Positions 44,643-54,221 of a stretch of DNA of 64,000 nt are shown here, in pieces. Under the pieces are notes generated by a model. That model saw only the letters and a list, made by a program, of their open reading frames with translations, was not told the DNA's origin and ran no database searches. The DNA comes from Halomarinibacterium sedimenti (GTDB lineage Bacteria; Bacteroidota; Bacteroidia; Flavobacteriales; Flavobacteriaceae), in the NCBI RefSeq assembly GCF_019312585.1, contig NZ_JAHWDP010000005.1, forward strand, positions 152,540 through 216,539, written 5' to 3'. Each line of letters starts with the position of its first letter. Within the stretch, counting starts at the first letter, position 1. The position numbers and the translations under genes were made by a program.

Positions 44643-47138
44643 TTAAAGTAATTTAAATTGTTCAAAATGATGATTTAAATGCTTTCTTTCCATTAAATAC
44701 CATTCAAATCTATTGAGTTCTCCGAAGACCACATTTTTGGTTTTAGCGTCTGGGTTATCTTTAAAATACTGAAGATATTCCTCTCTGGCATCCAATAGTT
44801 TTTGCTTTGCCGTTTCTAAATCTGGATGCTTCAATTCAGACATTTTTGATTTTTCTCTTAATGGAAAATCATATTCTCGCGGCATTTTATCATAATTATA
44901 TAAAGTGGAATGCACTTTTTCCAAAATCTTTTCAGGAGTAGCAATTTCAAAATCTTGAATCTCACCCGAAGCAATTCGGTAGGCATATTCCAAATGTTCC
45001 AACATGTGTTGGGGGGTTAAACTTCCCCATTGTGGCTTCGAATCTTTGCTAAGTTTAGATAAGCATTCGTTTATTTTTTCGGAAGTCATTTCAACAAAAA
45101 CCGTTTGCTTTTTCTGAACCATTGTCAACACAGTTACAATGGCAACCAATTCGTCATCCGTATCAAAGACTTCACCATACCATTTTACAATGCCACTAGG
45201 CAATTCGGTACCGCGTTGTTCTCGATCAATTTTTTGTTTGCAGGTTAAGCGCACATAAATAGTGTCGTTGTGATATAATGGACGAAGAAATCTACAATCT
45301 TCCAATCCATAATTGGCGGCTACGGGTCCTTTATTAGGATACACAAACAATCCTGCCGCTGCTGCTAAAATAAAATAACCATGGGCAGTGCGTTTTTCGA
45401 AAATACTTCCATCGAGGGAAGTAATATCGGTATGCGCATAAAAGTGATCCCACGTTAAGTTTGCAAAATTGACGATGTCGCCATCGGTAATAGTGCGTTT
45501 GTGCGTTTGTAATGACATTCCAGGTTGAATGTCCTCCCAATGATACTGAAATGGATGTTTTTCGGTTTCCTTATACGCTCCTTTGGGTTGATAAATACCT
45601 GTCACTTCGGTCAATGTTGTGGGTGTTCCTTGCACAGCGCAGCGTTGCAAATAATGCTTAATTCCACGCATTCCACCCATTTCTTCACCACCACCAGCGC
45701 GACCAGGTCCTCCATGTATTAAAGTAGGTAGTGGAGAACCGTGACCCGTACTTTGTTGGGCATTTTCACGATTTAAAATGAGAATTCTTCCGTGATGCGA
45801 AGCCGCATTAATAGTGTATTCCTTTGCAATGTTATCATCGTAAGTACAAATAGAAGAAACCAAAGAGCCTTTCCCCATATGGGATAGTTGAATCGCTTCT
45901 TCTAAATTTTTATAAGGCATTAGAGTACTTACCGGACCGAAAGCTTCTGTGATATGTGCTGCTTCATTTTTAAGCGGGTTATCCTCTCTTAGTAAAATTG
46001 GCTTTAAGAATGCTCCTTTTGAAGCATCGGCTCCTAGGGTTTCTACTTCATCAAAATTTCCATAAACGATATTCGCTGTTCTGGCTATTTTCTGAATTTG
46101 TTCTTTAACCGATTCGCATTGTTTTTTATCCACCAAAGCACCCATTCGCACTTCACGTAATCGTGGATCTCCAATAGTTACTTTATCTAATTCCATTCCG
46201 ATAGCTATCTGCACATCTTCCACCAATTTTTCTGGTACGATGATACGTCGTATGGCAGTACATTTTTGCCCTGCTTTTACGGTCATTTCTTTTCGGACTT
46301 CTTTGATGAATAAATTGAATTCTGGAGTTCCAGGTATAGCATCTTCTCCTAAAATAGAAGCATTTAAACTATCGGCTTCCATGGTAAATGGCACCGATTC
46401 TTCTATTAATTGAGGATGGTTTTTCAACAGTCTTCCTGTACTGGCCGAACCCGTAAAAGTTACCACATCTTGCGACTGTACAGTATCTAAAATTGTTTTG
46501 GCTGTTCCGCTAATGAGCTGCAAAGCACCTTCAGGTAAAATTCCTGAAGCAATAATTTCTTTTACCACCGCTTCTGTTAAATAAGCCGTTTGCGGTGCAG
46601 GCAGTACTACTGCTGGCATACCAGCCATCCAGTTGACTGCGCATTTTTCCAACATTCCCCACACGGGGAAATTATAAGCATTGATATGAACAGCTACCCC
46701 ACGTCGAGGCACCATAATATGATGTGCCATAAAGCGTCCGCCACGAGACAAATCGATTGGATCTCCTTCTACGTGATACGACTGATTAGGAAACAGTTTC
46801 CGAAGAGATGCATTGGCAAATAAATTTCCAAAACCGCCTTCAATGTCTATCCAACTATCAATTTTTGTGGCTCCGGTACGGTAACTCAATTCGTAAAAAG
46901 CATCTTTACGCTTGTTAAGGTACATGGCTAGTTTCTTAAGCATCAAGCCACGCTCTTGAAACGTCATTTTACGAAGTATTTCTCCTTTTTCTCTTCCATA
47001 TCGAAGGATGGAAGGAATATCTAAACCATCGGCTGTAACATTGATAAAATGTTCTCCCGTTACAGAATCCAAAATAGGAATTCCAGCACCTTCACCATCA
47101 ATCCATTTTCCGTTTATGTAGTGTTGTACTTTTTTCAT
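44643..47138 (-). CDS. paaZ: PaaZ with C-terminal DinB-like extension
   Basis: The 831-residue bifunctional enzyme has an N-terminal aldehyde dehydrogenase (about 1-525, VTFTGSASTGR and GQKCTAIRRI with the catalytic Cys). A MaoC-type hydratase follows (about 540-680, NLTWDHFYAHTD). Together they open the oxepin-CoA ring and oxidise the aldehyde. E. coli PaaZ has 681 residues; here about 150 residues are added, with HMLEHLEYAYRIASG and LNRFEWYLMERKHLNHHFEQF. These resemble the His-ligand pattern of DinB/DUF1569-type four-helix domains. The fusion is in frame and continuous. It lies 2 bases from its neighbours. Confidence 0.93.
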   Translation of the reverse strand: MKKVQHYINGKWIDGEGAGIPILDSVTGEHFINVTADGLDIPSILRYGREKGEILRKMTFQERGLMLKKLAMYLNKRKDAFYELSYRTGATKIDSWIDIEGGFGNLFANASLRKLFPNQSYHVEGDPIDLSRGGRFMAHHIMVPRRGVAVHINAYNFPVWGMLEKCAVNWMAGMPAVVLPAPQTAYLTEAVVKEIIASGILPEGALQLISGTAKTILDTVQSQDVVTFTGSASTGRLLKNHPQLIEESVPFTMEADSLNASILGEDAIPGTPEFNLFIKEVRKEMTVKAGQKCTAIRRIIVPEKLVEDVQIAIGMELDKVTIGDPRLREVRMGALVDKKQCESVKEQIQKIARTANIVYGNFDEVETLGADASKGAFLKPILLREDNPLKNEAAHITEAFGPVSTLMPYKNLEEAIQLSHMGKGSLVSSICTYDDNIAKEYTINAASHHGRILILNRENAQQSTGHGSPLPTLIHGGPGRAGGGEEMGGMRGIKHYLQRCAVQGTPTTLTEVTGIYQPKGAYKETEKHPFQYHWEDIQPGMSLQTHKRTITDGDIVNFANLTWDHFYAHTDITSLDGSIFEKRTAHGYFILAAAAGLFVYPNKGPVAANYGLEDCRFLRPLYHNDTIYVRLTCKQKIDREQRGTELPSGIVKWYGEVFDTDDELVAIVTVLTMVQKKQTVFVEMTSEKINECLSKLSKDSKPQWGSLTPQHMLEHLEYAYRIASGEIQDFEIATPEKILEKVHSTLYNYDKMPREYDFPLREKSKMSELKHPDLETAKQKLLDAREEYLQYFKDNPDAKTKNVVFGELNRFEWYLMERKHLNHHFEQFKLL

Positions 47139-47140
47139 AA

Positions 47141-47749
47141 TTAAGCATTCACTTTAATAATTTCTCCATTTATTTTCCCTTCAATACTTTTCACATACCC
47201 ATTTATTACTTTTTGCATCGGAACAGGGTCGTGACCAGGAAAATAATCTTTATATTTTTCAAAAGCATCTTCAACCAATCCAGCTGAAACTACATTAATT
47301 CTATGATTTTCGAGCTCTAAAGCAACGGCTTTAACAAAACTATTTATTGCACCATTTACCATAGCTGCGCTTGTGGTCATATCCACAGGGTCATCGGCTA
47401 AAATTCCTGTTGTCAAGGTGAAGGAACCTCCCTTATTAAGGAATTTATTTCCTATACGAACCAAATTAACCTGACCCATTAACTTGCTTTTTATTCCTAT
47501 GTAGAAATCATCTTCTGTTAGGTTATCAAATTTATCCCATTTTGCTTCTCCCGAAATATTCACAATAGCATCTAATTCAGAAATAGAACTCAAAGCTTTT
47601 TCAATTGAATGAATATCCTCCAAATCAATTTTCACATCCCCTGAATTCCTGCCACCAATTAAAACTTCGTGCTTCTGCTTCAGAAATTTTACTACTTTCT
47701 TTCCAATGGTTCCAGAACCGCCTATTACTAATATTTTCATCTTATCCAT
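47141..47749 (-). CDS. Atypical short-chain dehydrogenase-like protein
   Basis: The 202-residue Rossmann protein has the nucleotide-binding GGSGTIGKKV at residues 10-19 (ATG at 47740 is an alternative start). The SDR catalytic YxxxK is absent: the corresponding region reads TSAAMVNGAINSFVKAVALE. This resembles the Lin1944-like SDR group noted for lacking the usual active-site residues. A role in the paa pathway is unknown. It overlaps the thiolase stop by a few bases and is followed 2 bases later by paaZ. Confidence 0.75.
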   Translation of the reverse strand: MDKMKILVIGGSGTIGKKVVKFLKQKHEVLIGGRNSGDVKIDLEDIHSIEKALSSISELDAIVNISGEAKWDKFDNLTEDDFYIGIKSKLMGQVNLVRIGNKFLNKGGSFTLTTGILADDPVDMTTSAAMVNGAINSFVKAVALELENHRINVVSAGLVEDAFEKYKDYFPGHDPVPMQKVINGYVKSIEGKINGEIIKVNA

Positions 47750-48953
47750 TTACATTTTCAATAATCATCGCATACCCTTGCCCCACCCCTACACACATAG
47801 TAATTAAGGCATATTTTTTATTTTGATCTCGCAATTCTAAGGCTGCGGAATACGCAATTCGCGCTCCGGTTACCCCCAATGGATGTCCTATGGCAATGGA
47901 ACCGCCATTAGGGTTAATTCGAGGGTCATCATCTTGCAAATCCCATGCTCTAATACAAGCTAGTGCTTGAGAAGCAAAGGCCTCATTAAGCTCTATAACG
48001 TCCATATCGTCCATCGTTAGGCCTGCTTTAGCAAGGGCTTTATTGCTCGCCTCTACGGGACCAATTCCCATAATACTGGGCTCTACCCCAACCACAGCCG
48101 AGCTGACAATGCGCGCGATAGGGTTTAAATTGTATTTTGAAACTGCTGCTGAAGAAGCAACAATGGTCGCCGCCGCACCGTCGTTTAAACCTGAACTATT
48201 TCCTGCCGTAACACTCCCATCTTTTTTGAAGGCAGGTCGCAATTTTGCTAAGACTTCCTTGGAAGTATTTGATTTTATAAACTCATCTTCTGAAAAGATA
48301 ATCGGATCTTTTTTACGCTGCGGAATTTCTACCGAAACAATTTCCTGTCCTAAACGTCCCGATTGCCTAGCCTTACTCGCCTTCATCTGACTATGATACG
48401 CAAACGCATCTTGATCTTGGCGTGAGATGTTATACTTTTCAACCAAATTTTCGGCAGTATTTCCCATGCCATCTGTTCCGTATAAATCGTGCATTTTTTG
48501 ATTGACAAACCGCCACCCAAAACTGGAATCGTACATTTTGGCATCGGTTCCAAAAGCCGAAGAGGGCTTCGCAATCACATAGGGACCGCGTGTCATATTT
48601 TCAACCCCACCAGCAATAAACACATCGCCATCTCCTGCTTTAATGGCACGATTGGCATGAATGATCGCTGAGAGTCCGCTGCTGCACAGTCTGTTGACTG
48701 TTTCACCGGGCACGGTGAATGGCAGCCCTGCCAGCAGCAGCGCCATACGAGCCACATTTCTATTGTCTTCACCTGCCTGATTAGCACAGCCTAAAATGAC
48801 ATCGTCAAAGGCATCTTTGGGAATATTTGGATTTCGTTTTACCACTTCAGCAATTACAATGGCCGCTAAATCGTCTGTTCGAACGGCACTTAAGGTTCCT
48901 TGATAACTCCCAATGGGTGTTCGTATTCCGTCTATGATATATGCTTCTTTCAT
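47742..48953 (-). CDS. paaJ: 3-oxoadipyl-CoA / acetyl-CoA acetyltransferase (thiolase)
   Basis: The start at 48953 (MKEAYIIDGIRTPIGSYQG) is the normal thiolase N-terminus; reading from 48971 adds six residues. The 403-residue enzyme has the acylation site NRLCSSGLSAI, GGSIAIGHPLGVTGAR with the catalytic His, and CVGVGQG with the second Cys. It cleaves 3-oxoadipyl-CoA to succinyl-CoA and acetyl-CoA and also 3-oxo-5,6-dehydrosuberyl-CoA. Five bases separate it from paaI. Confidence 0.93.
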   Translation of the reverse strand: MKEAYIIDGIRTPIGSYQGTLSAVRTDDLAAIVIAEVVKRNPNIPKDAFDDVILGCANQAGEDNRNVARMALLLAGLPFTVPGETVNRLCSSGLSAIIHANRAIKAGDGDVFIAGGVENMTRGPYVIAKPSSAFGTDAKMYDSSFGWRFVNQKMHDLYGTDGMGNTAENLVEKYNISRQDQDAFAYHSQMKASKARQSGRLGQEIVSVEIPQRKKDPIIFSEDEFIKSNTSKEVLAKLRPAFKKDGSVTAGNSSGLNDGAAATIVASSAAVSKYNLNPIARIVSSAVVGVEPSIMGIGPVEASNKALAKAGLTMDDMDVIELNEAFASQALACIRAWDLQDDDPRINPNGGSIAIGHPLGVTGARIAYSAALELRDQNKKYALITMCVGVGQGYAMIIENVNG

Positions 48954-48958
48954 AAGTT

Positions 48959-49366
48959 TTATTCTTCCCAATCTTTTTGTGTTCTGTAAACAACGCCTTT
49001 AAATAAGGCAACTAGTTCTTCGCCTCTTTTTACTTCAACAATATTAAAGCCTAGCTTCGTTTTTTGTAAATTCAATGTAGCTTCCGCCGTTAAATAATCT
49101 CCTTCTTCTAGAGCTTCAATATGATTTACAGATGTTTCAATAGAAACAGCATATTTTCCATGGGTGTTGGCTGTAAATCCAAAAGCTGTATCGGCTAACG
49201 AATAGCTTATCCCCCCATGGGCTTTATTCATACTATTCAGCATTTCTTTTCGTATCGTCATTCCTACTTTACATCGCCCCAATTCACATTCCAAAATTTC
49301 GATTCCTAGCCATTGGCTAAAAGCATCTTGCGAAAGCATTTTATATGGAATTCTTTCGCCTTTCAT
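48959..49366 (-). CDS. paaI: Hydroxyphenylacetyl-CoA thioesterase PaaI
   Basis: The 135-residue hotdog-fold thioesterase has the signature MNKAHGGISYSLADTAFGF (about 45-64), including the HGG motif and catalytic Asp of the PaaI family. It removes CoA from stalled hydroxylated phenylacetyl-CoA intermediates and so protects the CoA pool. It is placed between paaJ and paaH with no gap to paaH. Confidence 0.92.
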   Translation of the reverse strand: MKGERIPYKMLSQDAFSQWLGIEILECELGRCKVGMTIRKEMLNSMNKAHGGISYSLADTAFGFTANTHGKYAVSIETSVNHIEALEEGDYLTAEATLNLQKTKLGFNIVEVKRGEELVALFKGVVYRTQKDWEE

Positions 49367-50533
49367 TTAAAAAAAGGTTTTATTTTCAGAACTCATTTTC
49401 CGCAATAAGGGTGAACATCGATAGCGGTCTTCACGATAGATGTCATATAAATTATCCATCTGCTCTACGCACCAATCGATTCCTTTTTCATCTGCCCAAG
49501 CCAATAGTCCTTTTGGGTAATTCACCCCTTTGGTCATAGCATAATCTATATCTTGAGCCGAAGCAATCTTCCAAAACAAGGCATCTGCCGCTTCGTTGAT
49601 TAACATGGCTAAAATTCTTTCAAATATCTTTGTACTGTCTGCATGAGATTTTCCGTTAGAATTCAGGATGACAGCTTTGCCGTCTTTGTATTCATAATAT
49701 CCTTTCCCAGATTTTCTTCCCAGCCAACCTGCTTCCGCATATCGCTTTTGTGTAAACGAAGGCTTGTAACGTGGATCGTAGTAAAAGGCGGTAAATACAC
49801 TTTCCGTAACAGTATAGTTGACATCATTTCCTATAAAATCCATTAATTCGAAAGGTCCCATACGGAAGCCCCCTACCTCTTTCATAGCCGAATCAATTTC
49901 AGAAAAAGAAGCGATTCCTTCTTCATAAATACGCAATGCCTCTCCGTAAAAAGGTCGAGCTACACGATTTACGATAAACCCAGGCGTATCTTTGGCAATA
50001 GCCACCGTTTTTCTCCAACTTTTAATAGTTTCTGAAGTGGTTTTTAAAACTTCATTTGATGTTTGAATCGCCGGAATTACCTCCACCAATTTCATTAAAG
50101 GTGCAGGATTAAAAAAATGAATTCCTACACACCGTTCTGAATATTCTAATGATGAAGCAATGGATGCTACAGATAACGAAGAGGTATTGGTTGCCAAAAT
50201 GCATTCGCTAGAAACGTAACCTTCCAATTCTTTAAAGACTTTTTTCTTCACTTCGAGATTTTCCACTATGGCTTCAATCACCAATTGAGAATCGGACAAT
50301 TCTTTTAAAGAATTGACATAGCGGATGTTATTTTGAATGCTACTTTTTTCAATGCTATCTATTTTGCCTTTTTCTACTAATCGAGTCAATATTTTTTCAA
50401 GCGATGTTTTTGCTTTATCTAAGGCACCTTGATTTAAATCAAATATTTTAACGATACAACTCGCCGTTGAAGCCACTTGTGCTATCCCAGATCCCATTGT
50501 CCCTGCTCCTATTACTCCTACTCGTTTTATCAT
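49367..50533 (-). CDS. paaH: 3-hydroxyadipyl-CoA dehydrogenase PaaH
   Basis: The 388-residue NAD-dependent dehydrogenase has a Rossmann motif GVIGAGTMGSGIA near residue 6, ATNTSSLSVASIA and GIHFFNPAPLM. The C-terminal dimerisation domain is present (GRKSGKGYYEYK). It oxidises 3-hydroxyadipyl-CoA. The length is about 100 residues shorter than E. coli PaaH (475), fitting single-domain flavobacterial versions. It abuts paaI and overlaps paaG by 1 base. Confidence 0.92.
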   Translation of the reverse strand: MIKRVGVIGAGTMGSGIAQVASTASCIVKIFDLNQGALDKAKTSLEKILTRLVEKGKIDSIEKSSIQNNIRYVNSLKELSDSQLVIEAIVENLEVKKKVFKELEGYVSSECILATNTSSLSVASIASSLEYSERCVGIHFFNPAPLMKLVEVIPAIQTSNEVLKTTSETIKSWRKTVAIAKDTPGFIVNRVARPFYGEALRIYEEGIASFSEIDSAMKEVGGFRMGPFELMDFIGNDVNYTVTESVFTAFYYDPRYKPSFTQKRYAEAGWLGRKSGKGYYEYKDGKAVILNSNGKSHADSTKIFERILAMLINEAADALFWKIASAQDIDYAMTKGVNYPKGLLAWADEKGIDWCVEQMDNLYDIYREDRYRCSPLLRKMSSENKTFF

Positions 50534-51312
50534 TATTTTCCTTTAAAATTAGGTGTTCTTTTTTCTACAAAAGCATTAACGCCTTCAGCATAATCTTCAC
50601 TTTGAGCGGCTTCAATTTGAAGCTTTCCTTCCATATCTAATTGGTCTTCCAAAGTATTTGTCATAGATTTATTTAACAATCTCTTGGTCATTCCCAATGC
50701 TTTGGTGGGCATTTTTGAAAGGGTCGTCGCTACTTTATGCACTTCTTCCTCAAAACCTCCAGATGGTACCACTTTATACACCATTCCTAATCTTTCCGCT
50801 TCTGTTGCCGAAACTTTATCACCCAACATCATTATTGCAGATGCTTTCTGAAAACCAATCAGTCGTGGCAAAAAGAAGGTACCACCACTGTCGGGAATTA
50901 GCCCAATTTTACTAAATGCCTGAATAAAACTTGCATATTCTGAAGCAATCACCACATCACATGCTAGTGCAATATTGGCTCCTGCACCTGCAGCAACGCC
51001 ATTGACTGCGGCTATAATTGGTTTTTCTATGGTTCGGATTCGAGATACAATTGGATTGTAATGCTCTTCCAGAATTTTTTTGAAGCCTGGGTTTAGTTCG
51101 GGGGAAGTTACCTCCTTCAAATCTTGTCCTGCACAAAAGGCTTTTCCATTTCCTATAATGACAATAGCTCTTACATCTGGGTTTGCATTACAAGCATCCA
51201 ATTCAGCTTGTAACTTTAACGCCATTTCTCTGTTAAAGCTATTAAACACTTCAGGCCTATTGAGATGCAGCCAAGCCACATTATTTTCTATTTTCGATTG
51301 TATCGAACTCAT
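50533..51312 (-). CDS. paaG: Ring-1,2-epoxyphenylacetyl-CoA isomerase PaaG
   Basis: The 259-residue crotonase-family isomerase has the FCAGQDLKEV oxyanion block, AGAGANIALACD, and IGLIPDSGGTFFLPRL, the pattern typical of PaaG (Asp in place of the hydratase Glu). It turns the ring-1,2-epoxide into oxepin-CoA, the substrate of PaaZ. The VOC gene precedes it by 5 bases. Confidence 0.92.
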   Translation of the reverse strand: MSSIQSKIENNVAWLHLNRPEVFNSFNREMALKLQAELDACNANPDVRAIVIIGNGKAFCAGQDLKEVTSPELNPGFKKILEEHYNPIVSRIRTIEKPIIAAVNGVAAGAGANIALACDVVIASEYASFIQAFSKIGLIPDSGGTFFLPRLIGFQKASAIMMLGDKVSATEAERLGMVYKVVPSGGFEEEVHKVATTLSKMPTKALGMTKRLLNKSMTNTLEDQLDMEGKLQIEAAQSEDYAEGVNAFVEKRTPNFKGK

Positions 51313-51317
51313 ATTTT

Positions 51318-51698
51318 TTAAGGTAATTTGAAATGAGGATTATAAATAATTCCGATGATATTATCCCAAGGGTCATAAACACTAGCCAACATTAAATCAC
51401 CCTCAACCTCAAAGGGTTCTTCGTGTTTCTTTGCTCCTAGTTCTAAAAGTATCGCATAAGATTCCTTTACATTTTCAACACCCCAATAATGAAGTACTGT
51501 TCCAGTATCCTTACCTTTTGATGTTTCGGTAGGATGCAAACCTAATTCGTATCCACAGACGTTAAAACCAACATAATGAGGTGAGTCATAATAAGCGTTT
51601 ACATTAAATGCCTTAGCGTACCAATCTTTGGCTTTTTCCAATTCTTCTACCATATAAACTACAGTACGGAGTCCTAAAAGCGCTACTGAATTTTCCAT
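51318..51698 (-). CDS. VOC (glyoxalase-fold) protein in the paa operon
   Basis: The 126-residue single-domain protein has two beta-alpha-beta-beta-beta units; VYMVEELEKAKDWYAKAFN and YDPWDNIIGIIYNP are typical of the vicinal oxygen chelate fold. Possible metal ligands are the late Glu or His (ELGLHPTE region). The substrate is unknown. It sits between paaD and paaG with gaps of 3 and 5 bases, so it is a co-expressed accessory gene of the phenylacetyl-CoA pathway, not part of the E. coli set. Confidence 0.85.
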   Translation of the reverse strand: MENSVALLGLRTVVYMVEELEKAKDWYAKAFNVNAYYDSPHYVGFNVCGYELGLHPTETSKGKDTGTVLHYWGVENVKESYAILLELGAKKHEEPFEVEGDLMLASVYDPWDNIIGIIYNPHFKLP

Positions 51699-51701
51699 AA
51701 T

Positions 51702-52205
51702 CTATTTTAAACATTTAAAATAATCAAAAGGTTCTTGGCAGTCGTCACACTTAAATAATGCTTTACAAGCTGTGGAACCAAACTGACTCACCAAATGCGT
51801 ATGGGTACTTTCACATTGGGGACACTTTACCAACTTTTGATTGCCCAATAAGGCATCTTTGTCTTTGGTTTCAGAAAGGGGTCGTGCAATTCCATAGGCT
51901 TCCATTTTTTTTAGACCCTCTTCGCTTATCCAATCGGTACTCCAAGCAGGAGAAAGTACTAAATCAACTTCTACTATTTTTCCTTTTGCTGTAAAGGCCT
52001 TTCGTAAATCGTCTCCAATCACATCCATCGCTGGACAGCCCGAATAGGTAGGTGTTAATTTAATTTTTACTACACCATCTTCCTCGATGGCTTCACGTAT
52101 CACTCCTAAATCCAAAACTGAAAGCACAGGTATCTCGGGATCTGATACTGTTTGAAGGGTATCCCTCAACTGTGATTCTATTTTGGGTTCTTGAATTAAA
52201 GTCAT
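51702..52205 (-). CDS. paaD: PaaD, 1,2-phenylacetyl-CoA epoxidase maturation subunit
   Basis: Either ATG (52211 or 52205) is possible; 52205 abuts paaC. The protein (167 residues from 52205) has a MIP18/DUF59 domain (about 8-100, VSDPEIPVLSVLDLGVIRE, PTYSGCPAMDVI). A four-cysteine zinc-ribbon tail (CPQCEST..., CDDCQEP) follows, the layout of PaaD. It is thought to help mature the di-iron epoxygenase. Confidence 0.93.
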   Translation of the reverse strand: MTLIQEPKIESQLRDTLQTVSDPEIPVLSVLDLGVIREAIEEDGVVKIKLTPTYSGCPAMDVIGDDLRKAFTAKGKIVEVDLVLSPAWSTDWISEEGLKKMEAYGIARPLSETKDKDALLGNQKLVKCPQCESTHTHLVSQFGSTACKALFKCDDCQEPFDYFKCLK

Positions 52206-52960
52206 TACCATGTCATATTTGGATAGGTACGTTGAATATATTGAAGATCTGCAAGAATATATCCCATATGTTCGGTATGAATACCTTGTTTTCCTCCTTT
52301 TTGAAAATAGGGATTTTCAGGAATGGTGAGCGTGGCTTCCTTCAATACTTCTGCAACTTCTTTGAAATAGGTTTCTTTTAATTCTGAAAGATTGACGCCT
52401 ATACCACCTCTTACCGATAAATCATCAACCTCTGTCATTTCAAAAAGCTCATTGGTATATTGCCATAAGCCATCAATCGCTTCTTGCATTTTTTGATTAC
52501 TTTCTTCGGTTCCAACGCCAAGACGCTTTACCCAATCACCAGAAAATCGTTTGTGATAACTCACTTCTTTAATGGCTTTTTTTGCGATGGCTGAAAGTGT
52601 TTCGTCTTTGCTATGCTGAAGTTTTTCAACGAATAAATAATTAAAAACATCAAACAAATATTGTCGTGCAATCACAAATCCAAAATGTGTATTGGGCTGC
52701 TCTACCAAAAGTACATTTTTATACTCACGTTCTTTTCGTAAGTAGGCCACATCATCTTCAGTTTTATAAATGGCTGAAAGCTTTGCAGCATATTGATAAT
52801 AGCTTCGGGTTTGTCCAAATAAATCCAACGCAATATTGGTCAAAGCAATGTCGGTTTCCAAATTAGGTCCGTGACCACAAAGCTCCCCCAATCGCTGACC
52901 CAAAATGAGATTGTTATCTGCAATACCAAGTATGTAATTATATAGCGTGGTTTTTTCCAT
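52205..52960 (-). CDS. paaC: PaaC, phenylacetyl-CoA epoxidase structural subunit
   Basis: The 251-residue ferritin-like helical subunit begins LYNYILGIADNNLILGQRLGE and carries TDIALTNIALDLFGQ and HKRFSGDWVKRLGVG. It forms the catalytic A-C heterodimer core with PaaA without its own active di-iron site. It is coupled to paaB (1-base overlap) and paaD. Confidence 0.94.
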   Translation of the reverse strand: MEKTTLYNYILGIADNNLILGQRLGELCGHGPNLETDIALTNIALDLFGQTRSYYQYAAKLSAIYKTEDDVAYLRKEREYKNVLLVEQPNTHFGFVIARQYLFDVFNYLFVEKLQHSKDETLSAIAKKAIKEVSYHKRFSGDWVKRLGVGTEESNQKMQEAIDGLWQYTNELFEMTEVDDLSVRGGIGVNLSELKETYFKEVAEVLKEATLTIPENPYFQKGGKQGIHTEHMGYILADLQYIQRTYPNMTW

Positions 52961-53244
52961 TACATATGCTTTACTTCGTCGGGTAAATTATAAAAGGTTG
53001 GGTGACGATAAACCTTGTCTTTTGCCGGCTCAAAAAGTTCCCCATTATCTGCTGGGTTTGACGCAGTAATGTATTTACTTTCCACTACCCAAATACTTAC
53101 ACCTTCATTTCTACGGGTATAAACATCTCGTGCGTTTTCTAGAGCCATTTCAGCATCAGCTGCATGAAGACTTCCAAAATGACGATGTTCCAATCCGTTT
53201 TTACTTCGTACAAATACTTCCCAAAGGGGCCAATTTTTTTTCAT
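52960..53244 (-). CDS. paaB: PaaB, phenylacetyl-CoA epoxidase subunit
   Basis: The start at 53244 (MKKNWPLWEVFVRSKNGLEH) gives the normal 94-residue PaaB; a longer reading to 53343 would overlap paaA and has no family support. Typical blocks are HFGSLHAADAEMALENARDVYTR and VYRHPTFYNLPD. It bridges PaaAC heterodimers. Ten bases separate it from paaA. Confidence 0.94.
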   Translation of the reverse strand: MKKNWPLWEVFVRSKNGLEHRHFGSLHAADAEMALENARDVYTRRNEGVSIWVVESKYITASNPADNGELFEPAKDKVYRHPTFYNLPDEVKHM

Positions 53245-53254
53245 TGGATAAATT

Positions 53255-54211
53255 TTAACTGGCTTTCGCCACTTTTTTACTTTGTTGTTTTTCGGCATAT
53301 GCCATCGCTGCATCGCGCACCCACGCTCCATTTTCCCAGGCATCTACTCGCGCCTTCATTCTTTCTTTATTACAGGGACCATGTCCCTTTACCACTTGCC
53401 AAAATTCGTCCCAATCAATTTCACCAAAATCATAGTGTCCTGTTTCTTCATTCCACTTTAAATCGGGGTCTGGAACGGTAATGCCTAAAATATCTGCTTG
53501 AGGAACTGTTTGATCTATAAACTGCTGACGTAATTCGTCATTGGTTTTACGCTTTAGTTTCCATTTTAAAGATTGCTCAGTATGAACCGAGGCAGCATCA
53601 GTAGGACCTAACATCATTAAACTTGGCCACCACCACCTATTTAACGCATCCTGAGCCATCGCTTTTTGTTCTTCGGTGCCTCGGCAAAGAGTTAACATAA
53701 TTTCAAAACCTTGACGTTGGTGAAAACTTTCTTCTTTACACACGCGCACCATCGCTCTAGCATAGGGTCCAAAGGAAGTATTACAAAGTGGCACCTGATT
53801 TATAATGGCAGCGCCATCCACTAACCATCCAATCGCTCCAATATCTGCCCACGTAATGGTAGGATAATTAAAAATGGAGGAATATTTTGCCTTTCCAGAA
53901 TGTAATTGTTCGTATAATTCTTCACGAGAAACTCCTAAAGTTTCACAAGCCGAATATAGATACAATCCGTGACCCGCTTCATCCTGTACTTTTGCTAAAA
54001 GTGCTGCTTTTCTTCGTAATGAAGGAGCTCGGGTAATCCAGTTTCCTTCTGGCAACATTCCAACAATTTCGGAATGCGCATGTTGAGAAATCTGCCGTAT
54101 ATGGGTTTGCCGATACTTCTCTGGCATCCAGTCTTTTGGTTCAATCTTTTCATCACGTTCTATACGTGCTTCAAAGATTTGTTCGAGATTTTTTATTTCT
54201 TTTTCACTCAT
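53255..54211 (-). CDS. paaA: PaaA, phenylacetyl-CoA epoxidase catalytic subunit
   Basis: The 318-residue ferritin-like subunit holds the di-iron centre that epoxidises the ring of phenylacetyl-CoA with O2. Visible are [34 protein letters not shown] (ExxH ligand pair), [16 protein letters not shown] (second ExxH) and the C-terminal [10 protein letters not shown]. The length is normal. It lies 10 bases after paaE and 10 before paaB. Confidence 0.95.
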   Translation of the reverse strand: MSEKEIKNLEQIFEARIERDEKIEPKDWMPEKYRQTHIRQISQHAHSEIVGMLPEGNWITRAPSLRRKAALLAKVQDEAGHGLYLYSACETLGVSREELYEQLHSGKAKYSSIFNYPTITWADIGAIGWLVDGAAIINQVPLCNTSFGPYARAMVRVCKEESFHQRQGFEIMLTLCRGTEEQKAMAQDALNRWWWPSLMMLGPTDAASVHTEQSLKWKLKRKTNDELRQQFIDQTVPQADILGITVPDPDLKWNEETGHYDFGEIDWDEFWQVVKGHGPCNKERMKARVDAWENGAWVRDAAMAYAEKQQSKKVAKAS

Positions 54212-54221
54212 AATCTACTTT

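Noticed and set aside
53245..53343. N-terminal extension of PaaB
   Set aside because: These 33 extra codons overlap paaA and have no family support; the ATG at 53244 gives the standard protein.
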